This document shows, piece by piece, positions 1-9,027 of a DNA stretch of 64,000 bases. The position numbers were made by a program, and so were the translations under genes. This stretch comes from DAOUMF01 sp034408935. Its GTDB lineage: Bacteria; Chloroflexota; Dehalococcoidia; SM23-28-2; RBG-16-64-32. Each line of letters opens with the position of its first letter. Position 1 is the stretch's first letter. The stretch lies in the NCBI GenBank assembly GCA_034408935.1, contig DAOUMV010000018.1, forward strand, positions 3,518 through 67,517, in the 5' to 3' direction. The notes beneath the pieces were generated by a model. The model ran no database searches and was not told the origin of the DNA. It was given only the letters and a program-made list of their open reading frames with translations.

Positions 1-354
1 AAGGCGTTCATCAGGGAGAGCCCGCGTCCCCTCCCGCGCATCCGTGTGCGGGAGAACGGGCGCATGTTCGTAGCCGTGCAGTGTCGCCACTGCCTGGAGG
101 CTCCCTGTGTTTCCGCCTGCCTGACCGGCGCCATGCAGCAGGACCCTGTCAGCGGCAACGTCGCCGTCGACCCTGAGCGCTGCATCGGCTGCTGGACCTG
201 CATCCTCGCCTGCCCCTATGGCGCGATCAGCCGCGACCTCGAGCGTGGAATCGCAGCCAAGTGCGACCTTTGCCCCGAACTAGAGGTTCCCGCCTGCGTC
301 GTCAACTGCCCCAACGAGGCGCTGGTCTTCACGGAGGATGGAGTCAGTGCCTAG
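1..354 (+). CDS. 4Fe-4S ferredoxin-type electron-transfer protein (5' end outside window)
   Basis: The frame is open from base 1, so the true start lies upstream; an internal GTG at 46 is not needed. The visible part has three cysteine groups: CRHCLEAPCVSAC, CIGCWTCILACP, and CDLC followed by PACVVNCP. This is the arrangement of HycB/DmsB/CooF-type proteins, which shuttle electrons through several 4Fe-4S clusters. It ends 46 bases before the preferred start of an FAD/NAD oxidoreductase and the glutamate synthase genes follow, so it probably carries electrons between the flavoprotein and the synthase; that role is inference from context. Confidence 0.85.
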   Translation, partial: KAFIRESPRPLPRIRVRENGRMFVAVQCRHCLEAPCVSACLTGAMQQDPVSGNVAVDPERCIGCWTCILACPYGAISRDLERGIAAKCDLCPELEVPACVVNCPNEALVFTEDGVSA

Positions 355-400
355 GACAGGTCGCGGCAGGGAGAGGAAGGCAGCGAAGCGAGAGGCCGAG

Positions 401-1708
401 GTGCTTAAAATCAAGTACCTCATCGTCGGCAACTCCGTGGGGGCGGTGGGCGCCGTGGAGGCCATCCGCCGGATCGACAGCAGCGGCTCTCTGGCAATGC
501 TCTCCGACGAGCCCCACTTCGCCTACTCTCGTCCGATGATCGCCGAGTACCTGGCTGGCGAGTGCTCTCTGGATCACATGCGCTACCGCCCGCCGGACTT
601 CTATGAGGCGAATCGCGTCCAGGCTGTCCTGGGGCACAAGGCCGTCGGCATCGACTTCCAGGCCAAGCTCGTTGAGCTGGACGACGGACGGAAGATCGCC
701 TGGCGCAAGCTTCTTCTCGCTACCGGCGGCACGCCGATCGTGCCCAAGATGGACGGCGTCGACAGGGAGAACGTCTTCACCTTCACCACCATCGCCGACG
801 CCGAAGAGATGAAGCGTGCCCTTCCCGCTGGCGCCACCGTCGTCGTCATCGGCGGTGGGCTTATCGGCATGAGCGTGACTCAAGCCCTCGTCAAGTGCGG
901 CGTCAATGTCATCGTGGTGGAGCTCATGGATCGCATGCTAAGCACCATGCTGGACATCGAGGGTAGCCGCCTGGCCGAGGAGCAGTTGCGCGCCGCCGGC
1001 GTCAAGCTTGCAACCGGACAGACAGTCAGCCGGATCACCGGCGGGGACGGGGACGAGACTAGGGTCGGCGGAGTCGTCCTTCAGGACGGGCGGAGCATCT
1101 CCTGCGACGCGGTGGTCGTGGCCATCGGCGTCGTCCCTCGCACGGAGCTCGTGAAGGACTCCTCGGTGGCTGTTAACCGCGGCATCGTCGTCAACCGGCG
1201 GATGCAGACCAGCGTCCGCGATGTGTACGCCTGCGGCGATGTGGCGGAGGCGTTCGACTTTGTCCAGAAGGCGGACCGGGTGATCCCGGTCTGGCCCAAC
1301 GCCTACGTCGGCGGGCGGGTTGCCGGTCGCAACATGGCCGGCGTGCGGGCGAAATACCCCGGCGGCACCGCCATGAACTCGCTCAACTGCTTCGGCCTCT
1401 CCATCGCCTCTGCCGGTGTCGTGGATCCTGGGGATGCGGACGGGTACGAGATTCTCAGCACCCCCGCCACTGCTACGAGCTACCGCAAGATCGTCCTCAA
1501 AAAGGGCCGTATCATCGGTATGATCTTCCTGGGCGATATCGAAAGGTCGGGCGTCGTCTTCGGCCTCATGAAAGATAGCGTCAAGGTCAGCGGCTTCAAG
1601 GAGGCCCTCCTGCGTCGAGACTTTGGGCTCAACGTCCTCCCGGATGAGCTGCGGCGGCAGATGCTGGGCGTCGGGTCCGTTCGTGAAGACGCCGTGGTGG
1701 CGGGGTGA
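401..1708 (+). CDS. FAD/NAD(P)-dependent oxidoreductase (NADH oxidase / rubredoxin reductase type)
   Basis: A two-dinucleotide-fold flavoprotein of about 435 residues. An N-terminal FAD-binding segment (IVGNSVGAVGAVEAI), a central NAD(P)-binding GxGxxG (VVIGGGLIGMSV) and the late FAD motif VYACGDVAEA are all visible. I prefer the GTG at 401, which follows GAGAGG and puts the FAD strand at the N-terminus; an ATG at 338 in the same frame would add 21 Lys/Arg/Glu-rich residues and overlap the previous gene. No redox-active CxxC is seen, so it is not a thioredoxin-reductase type. It likely feeds electrons from NAD(P)H to the Fe-S protein and the glutamate synthase beside it. Confidence 0.85.
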   Translation: MLKIKYLIVGNSVGAVGAVEAIRRIDSSGSLAMLSDEPHFAYSRPMIAEYLAGECSLDHMRYRPPDFYEANRVQAVLGHKAVGIDFQAKLVELDDGRKIAWRKLLLATGGTPIVPKMDGVDRENVFTFTTIADAEEMKRALPAGATVVVIGGGLIGMSVTQALVKCGVNVIVVELMDRMLSTMLDIEGSRLAEEQLRAAGVKLATGQTVSRITGGDGDETRVGGVVLQDGRSISCDAVVVAIGVVPRTELVKDSSVAVNRGIVVNRRMQTSVRDVYACGDVAEAFDFVQKADRVIPVWPNAYVGGRVAGRNMAGVRAKYPGGTAMNSLNCFGLSIASAGVVDPGDADGYEILSTPATATSYRKIVLKKGRIIGMIFLGDIERSGVVFGLMKDSVKVSGFKEALLRRDFGLNVLPDELRRQMLGVGSVREDAVVAG

Positions 1709-1746
1709 GGAGTTCCATCGAGATGGATCGTTATTAGGTAATAACC

Positions 1747-2889
1747 ATGAGCTGCAAGAGCAAGTACGACAACCCATACGGTGACGACAAGGTCATCTCC
1801 GCCTGCTCCATATTCGGGATGATGGATACTTCCGGCCGCAGGTTCTCCGGCGTCGACGTGACCCGGGCCATCGCCAACATGCACGACCGCGGCAACGGCC
1901 TGGGCGGTGGCTTCGCCGTCTACGGCCTCTACCCCGACTACGCCGACTACTATGCCCTCCACATCATGTTCGTGAGCGAGCACGCCAAGCGGCAGGTCGA
2001 ATCCCTGCTTGAGGACCACTTCAAGCTCTCTCTCGCCGAGCCGATTCCAACTCGCCCGACGCCCGCTATCCACGATGCACCTCTGGTCTGGCGTTACTTC
2101 GCCGAGGTGCCGCCCCGCAATGCCAACGGGGTCTCCGAGGATGACTACGTGCTGGAACAGGTGATGCGGATCAACACCCAGATCGATGAGGCATTCGTCT
2201 TCTCCAGCGGCAAGAACATGGGTGTCTTCAAGGGCGTCGGTTTTCCGGAGGATATCTCCCACTACTTCCGCCTCGAGGAGTACGAAGCCTATCTCTGGAC
2301 CGCTCACGGTCGCTTTCCCACCAATAGCCCCGGCTGGTGGGGTGGCGCGCATCCCTTCAACATTATCGACTGGACAGTCGTCCACAACGGCGAGATATCC
2401 TCTTACGGCATCAACCGCCGTTACTTGGAGATGTTCGGCTACCACTGCACGATGCAGACCGATACGGAGGTCGTGGCCTACGCTGTCGATCTGCTGATGC
2501 GGCGGCATCACCTGCCCATCGAGGTGGTGGCCAAGGTCTTCGCGCCGCCGCTCTGGGACCAGATCGAGCGTGAGGACGGAAGCCGGGCCGCTCTGTACCG
2601 GACGCTGCGCCAAGTCTACGGCAGCCTTTTGCTCAATGGCCCCTACACCGTCATCATCGCCCACAACGGCGAAATGATCGGCCTGACCGACCGCATCCGC
2701 CTGCGGCCCCTTACCGCCGCCACCAAGGGCAACACGCTCTTCCTGTCATCGGAGGAGTCCGCCATCCGCCTCGTCTGTCCCCAACTGGACCGGGCCTGGA
2801 TCCCGATGGGAGGCGAGCCGATAGTGGGCAGTCTGGATAGGCCCCTCGTCGCCAGGGAGCCGTTGGAGGCGCAGGAGGCTGCGACATGA
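1747..2889 (+). CDS. Archaeal-type glutamate synthase, glutamine amidotransferase (class II) subunit
   Basis: A 380-residue class II (Ntn) glutamine amidotransferase. The motif ACSIFGMM near residue 20 matches the CGIFG start of mature Ntn amidotransferases, so Cys20 is the expected nucleophile after removal of a short propeptide. Further family features are HGRFPTNSPGWWGGAHPF and VVHNGEISSYGINR, matching the RFPTNT and HNGE motifs that bind glutamine. It hydrolyses glutamine and passes ammonia to the synthase subunit encoded next (22-base gap). As a free-standing domain followed by separate FMN and GXGXG proteins, it follows the split archaeal-type arrangement rather than the single bacterial GltB chain. 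Confidence 0.88.
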   Translation: MSCKSKYDNPYGDDKVISACSIFGMMDTSGRRFSGVDVTRAIANMHDRGNGLGGGFAVYGLYPDYADYYALHIMFVSEHAKRQVESLLEDHFKLSLAEPIPTRPTPAIHDAPLVWRYFAEVPPRNANGVSEDDYVLEQVMRINTQIDEAFVFSSGKNMGVFKGVGFPEDISHYFRLEEYEAYLWTAHGRFPTNSPGWWGGAHPFNIIDWTVVHNGEISSYGINRRYLEMFGYHCTMQTDTEVVAYAVDLLMRRHHLPIEVVAKVFAPPLWDQIEREDGSRAALYRTLRQVYGSLLLNGPYTVIIAHNGEMIGLTDRIRLRPLTAATKGNTLFLSSEESAIRLVCPQLDRAWIPMGGEPIVGSLDRPLVAREPLEAQEAAT

Positions 2890-2911
2890 TGCAGGCGGAG
2901 GTGGTGGTGTA

Positions 2912-4414
2912 ATGAAGACCTATCTGTCGCCCCAGTTCGTCATCGAGCGAGAGACGGCCCGCTGCATCGGCTGTCAGGTATGCGTGCGCCAGTGCAGCTT
3001 CGGTGCCCAGGTCGTCGACGGCGACGACGAGGTACGGGGCCTGGATGAGAACTGCGTCGGCTGCCACCGCTGCGCCGTTTTCTGCCCCACCGGTGCCCTG
3101 ACCATTCGCACCAACCCTTCCTCCTACCGACCCAACGTCAACTGGACCCCAGAGGCCATCGACGACGTCAAGAAGCAGGCCGAGACGGGGGGTATCCTCC
3201 TCACCGGTATGGGCAACGACAAGTCCTACCGCATCTATTGGGACCACCTGGTGCTGAACGCCAGCCAGGTGACCAACCCCTCCATCGACCCGCTGCGGGA
3301 GCCGATGGAGCTGCGTACCTACCTGGGACGGAAGCCGGACGCGGTGGAGGTCGACCCATCCACCCTCTCGCTGAAGACGCCACTGGCCCCCCAGGTGGCC
3401 ATTGACGTCCCGGTGGTCTTCTCAGCTATGTCTTACGGTGCCGTCAGTCTAAACGTGCACGAATCACTGGCCCGCGCCGCCGCCGAGGCGGGCACCCTCT
3501 TCAACACCGGCGAGGGAGGCCTCCACCGCAAGCTCTACCCCTACGGGGACAACACCATCGTCCAGGTGGCCTCCGGCCGCTTCGGGGTGCACGCCGACTA
3601 CCTGGACGTTGCCCGCGTCGTCGAGATCAAGATCGGTCAGGGCGCCAAGCCGGGCATCGGCGGCCACCTCCCAGGCGAGAAGGTGAGCGTCGACGTGGCG
3701 CAGACGCGTATGATTCCCGCCGGCACGGATGCCTTGTCGCCGGCCCCTCAGCACGACATCTACTCCATCGAGGACCTGGCTCAGCTTGTCTACGCCTTGA
3801 AGGAAGCGACCAACTACACGAAGCCAGTCTGCGTCAAGATCGCCGCCGTTCACAACTCGGCGGCAATCGCCAGCGGCATGGTGCGCGCTGGCGCCGACAT
3901 CATCGCCTTGGATGGACTACGGGGAGCCACCGGCGCTGCGCCCAAGATCATCCGGGACAACGTCGGCATCCCCATAGAACTGGCTATCGCCTCCGTGGAT
4001 GACCGGCTGCGACAGGAGGGTATCCGCAGCCAGGCCTCCATCCTCGCTGCCGGCGGCTTTCGCAACGCCGGCGACGTGCTGAAGGCCATCGCCCTCGGTG
4101 CCGATGCTGTCTACATCGGCGCGGCCGCCCTCGTCGCCCTCGGCTGCACTGTCTGTCAGCAGTGCCACACTGGCCGCTGCGCCTGGGGCATCTGCACTAC
4201 TGACCCCATCCTGAGCAAGAGGGTCAACCCGGACATCGGCACCCGTCGCCTAGTGAACCTCCTGCGCGGCTGGAGCCTGGAGATCAAGGACATGCTGGGC
4301 GGCATGGGCATCAACGCTCTAGAGAGCCTCCGGGGCAACCGTCTCCACCTCAGAGGTGTAGGACTCACCCAGGGTGAACTCGACGTCCTGGGCGTGCGCG
4401 GAGCGGGGAGCTAG
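2912..4414 (+). CDS. Archaeal-type glutamate synthase, ferredoxin-FMN synthase subunit
   Basis: A 500-residue protein with two N-terminal 4Fe-4S motifs (Cys18-21-24-28 and Cys48-51-54-58) fused to the FMN-binding glutamate synthase barrel. The barrel is seen from the AMSYGAVSLNVHESLA and GEGGLHRKLYPYG segments through LDGLRGATGAAPKI; near residue 410 the cysteine cluster CTVCQQCHTGRC should hold the 3Fe-4S centre. It converts 2-oxoglutarate plus ammonia to glutamate using electrons from a ferredoxin or flavoprotein. A GGAGG lies 11 bases before the ATG. The downstream GXGXG gene begins one base after its stop. Confidence 0.92.
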   Translation: MKTYLSPQFVIERETARCIGCQVCVRQCSFGAQVVDGDDEVRGLDENCVGCHRCAVFCPTGALTIRTNPSSYRPNVNWTPEAIDDVKKQAETGGILLTGMGNDKSYRIYWDHLVLNASQVTNPSIDPLREPMELRTYLGRKPDAVEVDPSTLSLKTPLAPQVAIDVPVVFSAMSYGAVSLNVHESLARAAAEAGTLFNTGEGGLHRKLYPYGDNTIVQVASGRFGVHADYLDVARVVEIKIGQGAKPGIGGHLPGEKVSVDVAQTRMIPAGTDALSPAPQHDIYSIEDLAQLVYALKEATNYTKPVCVKIAAVHNSAAIASGMVRAGADIIALDGLRGATGAAPKIIRDNVGIPIELAIASVDDRLRQEGIRSQASILAAGGFRNAGDVLKAIALGADAVYIGAAALVALGCTVCQQCHTGRCAWGICTTDPILSKRVNPDIGTRRLVNLLRGWSLEIKDMLGGMGINALESLRGNRLHLRGVGLTQGELDVLGVRGAGS

Positions 4415-4415
4415 C

Positions 4416-5189
4416 ATGATGACGGCCAGCCCCTCCCGAGCCAAGACCCGGGCCATCGACATCCACGCTGATGGTGTGTACTACCGTGATCTCAACGCCC
4501 TCATCTGGGAGGCGGTGGAAAAGGGAGCCGAGCGCATCGAGCTGCAGGACGTCCACGGGCAGCGCTATATCGGCACCAACCTCCGCGCCGGCGTCGACAT
4601 ACACATCTACGGAACTCCGGGGAACGACCTCGGCGCCTTCATGAACGGCTCCCGGATCACCGTCTACGGCAACGCCCAGGACGGCTGCGGCAACACCATG
4701 AACGAGGGCGAGATCGTCGTCCACGGCCACGCTGGTGACATTACCGGCCTAGCCGCCCGAGGCGGCAAGATCTTCGTGCGCGAGGGCGTGGGCTACCGGG
4801 CTGGCATCCACATGAAGGAGTACGGCGAAAAGAAGCCAGCGCTGGTCATCGGCGGCACCGCCCAGGACTTCTTGGGCGAGTACATGGCGGGCGGCATCGT
4901 CGTTGTACTCGGGATAGGGCTGGCTGAGGGAGAGCCTCACCGGGCCAACTTCGTGGGTACCGGCATGCACGGCGGCGCGATCTACCTCCGGGGCCACATC
5001 AACGACTACCAGCTAGGCAAGGAGGTCGGCGCCAGGAAGCTGAACAAGAAGGATCGGGAGATCCTCTCCGGCCTCATTCGACAATACGCCGCTCACTTCG
5101 ACTGTGACGCGGAGGAGATACTGTCCGGACGCTTCCTCAAGCTCGTCCCCCTCTATCTCCGCCCCTACGGCAGGCTGTACGCATACTGA
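4416..5189 (+). CDS. Archaeal-type glutamate synthase, GXGXG (alpha-helical barrel) subunit
   Basis: This is the stand-alone GXGXG domain of glutamate synthase, 257 residues from the ATG at 4416, which sits directly after the preceding stop; a longer in-frame ORF from 4374 would overlap the neighbour by 41 bases. Repeated Gly-rich turns typical of the right-handed beta-helix are visible (GTPGNDLGAFMNGSRITVYG, GGKIFVREGVGYRAGIHM, GGTAQDFLGEYMAGGIVVVL). In the family this domain is structural and holds the amidotransferase and synthase modules together. The C-terminus carries extra residues ending in YLRPYGRLYAY. Confidence 0.9.
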   Translation: MMTASPSRAKTRAIDIHADGVYYRDLNALIWEAVEKGAERIELQDVHGQRYIGTNLRAGVDIHIYGTPGNDLGAFMNGSRITVYGNAQDGCGNTMNEGEIVVHGHAGDITGLAARGGKIFVREGVGYRAGIHMKEYGEKKPALVIGGTAQDFLGEYMAGGIVVVLGIGLAEGEPHRANFVGTGMHGGAIYLRGHINDYQLGKEVGARKLNKKDREILSGLIRQYAAHFDCDAEEILSGRFLKLVPLYLRPYGRLYAY

Positions 5190-5224
5190 CGCTTCCGGCG
5201 GTTTGGGCGGTGAGGACAGTGACG

Positions 5225-6742
5225 CTAGGAGTCTCTCGCCTCAAAATCGCTGAGGATGCGGTCCAACTCATCCGAATCAACGTCGGTCTCGCTTTCATCG
5301 GCGGCATTTTTCGGTACGAAGCAATCACCAGGCATCTTCAGTACGCGGGGGTTTGCGTCTGTCGCGAAGGCGAGACTTGATGGATGGACGACACTTCTAA
5401 GTTTGCCCATTTCGCCTGCAATAGTTGTACGGGGAACAGGCTTGCCGGTAGCCTCGTAGAACTCGGCCACTATCTCGGCCACTTGTTCAAACAGGGGGGC
5501 CGATGGCCGTTCGTACCCCCAGTCCCTGAGCGCGTATGTACCCTTCGTGCCGATCCAAACAACACCGTGCTGCTCACTGCAGAGCAGGTTGTGAACGGCG
5601 TTTTCATTCGAGTGATGATCGGGGAATAGGGAATTGTGAACCTCTGCAATCACAGAAAAATGAGCGGGTTTCCCGATGTGCCGCAGCGCTAGGTAGACCC
5701 TCTTGCTGGGCCCAAGTCGTCTTCGGCTCAGCGCTGTAAGCCGTTCCGCTACCATCCTAAAATCGTCGCCAGGGAGTGACGGAACCCAGTCCGTCTCCAA
5801 TCGATCCGCCACCACGTCCGCATCTAGGCTCTCGGGAAATGGCACCAACGAACTTGGATCGGGAAGGCTCTTCGATGACCAGCCCAGTACTGCCATTCCG
5901 AGTTTGGGGAATTCAGCCCTCGGAACTTCCACGCATTTGGCGATGAAAGCCCTCCACGGTTCGTCTGGGGAATCCATGCGCACACAGAGGCTGCCCTGTC
6001 TCTTGATGATGTCGCACAATAGGGCAGACACCAGCAGACGTTTGGGCCCCGGAGAATCCAAGCGCTCCCAAGCCTTCCCTTCGATCTGTCGAACGCGTTC
6101 GCGGGTGACGTTCCACGAGTCCCCTATCTCGCCGAGCGTCTTCGGTTTTGATCCAACAATACCCTCTCTTTCTTTCACTACGGCGGCCTGCCTTCTGGTC
6201 AGCCGCGATATCGCGTCGTCAACCCAGCCCTGAAGTGGCTCGTGTAACGCTCGGCAGCGGTTTCTGTCATCCGCAAGGGATTCCAGTATGGACGCAGCCA
6301 TCTTCTTGTCGCCAATCGATGACAGAACATGTGCAAGTGGGAAAACATATCGGGCACCTGTCCGGACAGGAACACAGAGCCCAAAACGCCGTCCAAACCT
6401 TGCGACCTTGGGGGGTAGGCATTCCCATCGCGCACCGCGACAATACAGACTTATACTCCTTGCCAATTCGCTCGTGCTCAGCGGCATCGGATTTGCAGCT
6501 AGCCTAAGGTTCAGTGCACTGAACCATCCGAAGAGGGTGCTCCTTGCCACGAAATAGTTCTCGTACCCCTCGCTCGATCCAAGCCAGATGAACCTTGAAT
6601 CCCGCCGTACGACGTTTCGCAGCGCCTCATCATTGATGCTCTGGCCAGTGAACCTAGAGAGGTCCTGACTGGTGAAGAAGCGGCGCCAAGTTGAAGCCGT
6701 GTTAAGCGCGTACCTAAAGTTTGACCACGGTTGCCCAATCAT
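5225..6742 (-). CDS. Putative regulator with sigma-70 region-4-like HTH and HARE/winged-HTH domains
   Basis: A 505-residue protein starting at the ATG at 6742, which overlaps the previous gene's TGA as ATGA. Residues about 175-228 (LTRRQAAVVKEREG, then TLGEIGDSWNVTRERVRQIE) match sigma-70 region 4.2, but no region 2 is visible, so it is not a complete sigma factor. Residues about 345-410 (RVYLALRHIGKPAHFSVIAE, then LLCSEQHGVVWIGTKGTYAL) resemble a HARE-HTH winged helix, and a further wHTH-like stretch follows. The C-terminus is Asp/Glu-rich. It is the last gene of the GHKL cassette; a DNA-binding or target-sensing role is inference. Confidence 0.65.
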   Translation of the reverse strand: MIGQPWSNFRYALNTASTWRRFFTSQDLSRFTGQSINDEALRNVVRRDSRFIWLGSSEGYENYFVARSTLFGWFSALNLRLAANPMPLSTSELARSISLYCRGARWECLPPKVARFGRRFGLCVPVRTGARYVFPLAHVLSSIGDKKMAASILESLADDRNRCRALHEPLQGWVDDAISRLTRRQAAVVKEREGIVGSKPKTLGEIGDSWNVTRERVRQIEGKAWERLDSPGPKRLLVSALLCDIIKRQGSLCVRMDSPDEPWRAFIAKCVEVPRAEFPKLGMAVLGWSSKSLPDPSSLVPFPESLDADVVADRLETDWVPSLPGDDFRMVAERLTALSRRRLGPSKRVYLALRHIGKPAHFSVIAEVHNSLFPDHHSNENAVHNLLCSEQHGVVWIGTKGTYALRDWGYERPSAPLFEQVAEIVAEFYEATGKPVPRTTIAGEMGKLRSVVHPSSLAFATDANPRVLKMPGDCFVPKNAADESETDVDSDELDRILSDFEARDS

Positions 6743-7209
6743 TTGGGGGGGAGCCCGTTGCGTAGTCTTATGGCTGCACGCCGCGTTCCCTTTTCGCAAC
6801 GTCCCCAAGGCAATCCGTCGGGAATAAGGGATTCGGACGGCAGATATCGCCGGAAGATGATTACCTTCTCAAGCCACTTTCTCTTCACCCCGAGATCCCG
6901 ATTGAGGTGCCCGTAGACATCGTCGAGCTGGAGCGATATCTCTCTCAGCCCTTCCACCAACTCGAATATGTCGTTCCCGAGCCGCCAAATGGTTCGAGCA
7001 GGGGTCAGCTTCCTGGCACTCCTTAGTCGCTCGATCTCCGCTACCTGTGCCCTCATTATCGCTACACATCGCTCGTATAGTTGCGAGGCCCTGCCCAGGA
7101 GGGACTCAGGATCAGCAACGTTTGAAAGCAATCCCTCAACCGAAACGAATGCTCCAAATCCCCCGTCCCTCGGTTCAAACGCGACGAATGCGAGATCGTT
7201 TGACGTCAT
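6739..7209 (-). CDS. Small helical protein of unknown function in GHKL cassette
   Basis: A 156-residue protein I do not recognise. Residues about 40-115 look almost wholly helical with heptad-like spacing (SQLYERCVAIMRAQVAEIER, later LVEGLREISLQLDDVYGHLN), so a coiled coil is plausible. The C-terminus is basic. There are no membrane segments, signal peptide or catalytic motifs. It overlaps both neighbours by ATGA (7206-7209 and 6739-6742), so translation of all three genes is almost certainly coupled. It may bridge the ATPase and the HTH protein; this is inference from order only. Confidence 0.7.
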   Translation of the reverse strand: MTSNDLAFVAFEPRDGGFGAFVSVEGLLSNVADPESLLGRASQLYERCVAIMRAQVAEIERLRSARKLTPARTIWRLGNDIFELVEGLREISLQLDDVYGHLNRDLGVKRKWLEKVIIFRRYLPSESLIPDGLPWGRCEKGTRRAAIRLRNGLPPK

Positions 7210-8732
7210 TTCTTTCCCCAGGCTGCCATCATCCTATCCACGAACCCAAGATCTGCCCCATCCTCTCCTGAGGCCAGGAACCTCTGAATTGCGCTGCCAA
7301 TGGAGAATAGGCAGTGAAACCTGCGGGCTAGGCTATCTGAACGGGCCTTAAGGTATGACGGATGACCGCTGTTAATGACCACGTTGTTTCCATCAACCCA
7401 CGCTAGGTCCAATCGTTCGGGGGCATCCGCAAAACTGATTTTCGGGCCACGTCTACCAGTTCGACTGATCGGCGTCGCCTTCTCCGTTCCTGATTGTTTG
7501 TCTTCAACCAGCGCCTGTCCGGGCTGATCTCCCACATCTAGAGGACCCGCACCTCGTTGACTCGTACCCTCGCCGTCAGGAAACGTGGCCTCGACTCCCT
7601 CGTGGATGCTGACCGGAATGGCCCCGTCGCTATCTGGCTGGAGTACGCTCTTCCTAGTTCGGAATCCAAAGAACTCGGAGAGTTCTGGGACATCCTCCAA
7701 GACCTTCCTCAGCTCCCTCTCCAACCTCGCAGCTTCATCCGTGCCGACAATCTCTACCGGTTGCACACCTAGTTCAGAGAGCCAAGCTCTGAATTCCTGC
7801 CTCACCGGGTCATAGAGACTCTCGAACTCCTTGAGTCTGCCTCGACCACGGATGAAGTCCGTCTTGGCGGTAGTCAAGAAGCGTACAAGGGCCGGGATTT
7901 CGACCAAGCCGAAGAGCCGCGGCCCGAGTTCGCCCGGAAATTGATTGAAGAGATCGGCCTTGATGACCTTTCCTCGCGTGCAGAGGAGAACCCCCGAAAC
8001 GTCCGCCGCCAGAGGATATTCATCAGCCGCTAGGCCGAGGACTCCGTAGCCGATCCTCTTGCCTGCCTTCCTCGGGAAGAAAGTTCTTACCTTCGCCAGC
8101 GATAAATCAGTCTCAACCCTCGATGGTCGAAGCGTTAAACCGTTGACTACGAAACGCAGAGATTTGGAGTAGTAGCCTAGGCGGTCATACAGGTCAAGGA
8201 AACTCGCGTCGATGAGGGGGAGATAGTGTCGCTTCAGAAGCCCAATGAGATCCTCGGTTGAGGAGTAGGATATCTTCGCGGAGGCCCCAAATCTCACCTC
8301 TACCCGTGTCCCAGTCCTTCCTACGCGGCTGGGCTTGGTGTCCTCCCAAACCAGTTTCTTCTTGGACTGAAGGTACCAGTCGGATCCGCAGGAAAAGGAC
8401 TTGCTGCGCGTTTCGGTGAGGACCCGATCCGCGATATTGAAGCTGATCTTGGCACCTACTCCAGCGAAACCGATGCCTGTACCTCTTGTCTTGAGCCCGG
8501 CGGCGAAGTCGTGGTACTCCTCGAACTGAGATGAACTCATACCATCCCCGTTGTCGGATACGGTGAGAGCTTTCTGGCGTTGGTTGTATTCAATGGAGAT
8601 GCGCGTGGCCCCGGCATCCAGCGCATTTGCCACAAGTTCAATGAGAACAACCGCGTCCACATCAAAGGGATACATTTCGGCAAGGTCGCGAATTAAGTTC
8701 TGGTAGTTTACACTACTTTCATGCACACCCAT
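7206..8732 (-). CDS. GHKL (Hsp90/MutL/MORC-type) ATPase, first gene of three-gene cassette
   Basis: A 508-residue protein with a full Bergerat ATP-binding fold at the N-terminus: N-box IELVANALDAGAT (31-43), G1 DNGDGM (60-65) and G2 GTGIGFAGVGAK (84-95). There is no histidine-kinase phosphoacceptor, topoisomerase or MutL endonuclease motif; the rest (about 200-508) has no domain I can name. The ATG at 8732 follows GAGGAGG at good spacing, better than the in-frame start at 8756. Base composition is less GC-rich than the flanks. GHKL ATPases of this shape occur in MORC-like and phage-defence systems; a defence role here is inference. Confidence 0.8.
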   Translation of the reverse strand: MGVHESSVNYQNLIRDLAEMYPFDVDAVVLIELVANALDAGATRISIEYNQRQKALTVSDNGDGMSSSQFEEYHDFAAGLKTRGTGIGFAGVGAKISFNIADRVLTETRSKSFSCGSDWYLQSKKKLVWEDTKPSRVGRTGTRVEVRFGASAKISYSSTEDLIGLLKRHYLPLIDASFLDLYDRLGYYSKSLRFVVNGLTLRPSRVETDLSLAKVRTFFPRKAGKRIGYGVLGLAADEYPLAADVSGVLLCTRGKVIKADLFNQFPGELGPRLFGLVEIPALVRFLTTAKTDFIRGRGRLKEFESLYDPVRQEFRAWLSELGVQPVEIVGTDEAARLERELRKVLEDVPELSEFFGFRTRKSVLQPDSDGAIPVSIHEGVEATFPDGEGTSQRGAGPLDVGDQPGQALVEDKQSGTEKATPISRTGRRGPKISFADAPERLDLAWVDGNNVVINSGHPSYLKARSDSLARRFHCLFSIGSAIQRFLASGEDGADLGFVDRMMAAWGKK

Positions 8733-8939
8733 TGGAGGGCCTCCTCGCGGGGACAACGTGGTGCTGCCGGCCTTGCATCCTGGCGTTTGGAAGCCTCGGC
8801 CCCGCGCCTAGAAAGAATACCGCCGAGGGGTGCAGCCGTCAAAGGCGGGGAGCGCTGGCCGGCCGCGCCGCCCAAAGATCCTGCTTCCTATAGGTTTGCT
8901 CACGGGCGGACCAGAGCCGTACGCCAACTGAAATAGAAA
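8733..8939. other. Intergenic region between GHKL cassette and tRNA-Gly
   Basis: This stretch holds the cassette promoter and its leader. I see no attachment-site duplicate of the tRNA 3' end, no integrase remnant and no further ORF. Confidence 0.5.
8814..8842 (-). promoter_or_regulatory. Sigma-70-like promoter for the GHKL cassette
   Basis: On the minus strand TTGACG (8842-8837), a 17-base spacer and TATTCT (8819-8814) precede the GHKL gene by about 80 bases. The same TTGAC(G/T)-N17-TATxCT pattern recurs upstream of other genes in this window. Confidence 0.6.
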
Positions 8940-9014
<75 letters not shown>

Positions 9015-9027
9015 TCTCCGTCCTAAC

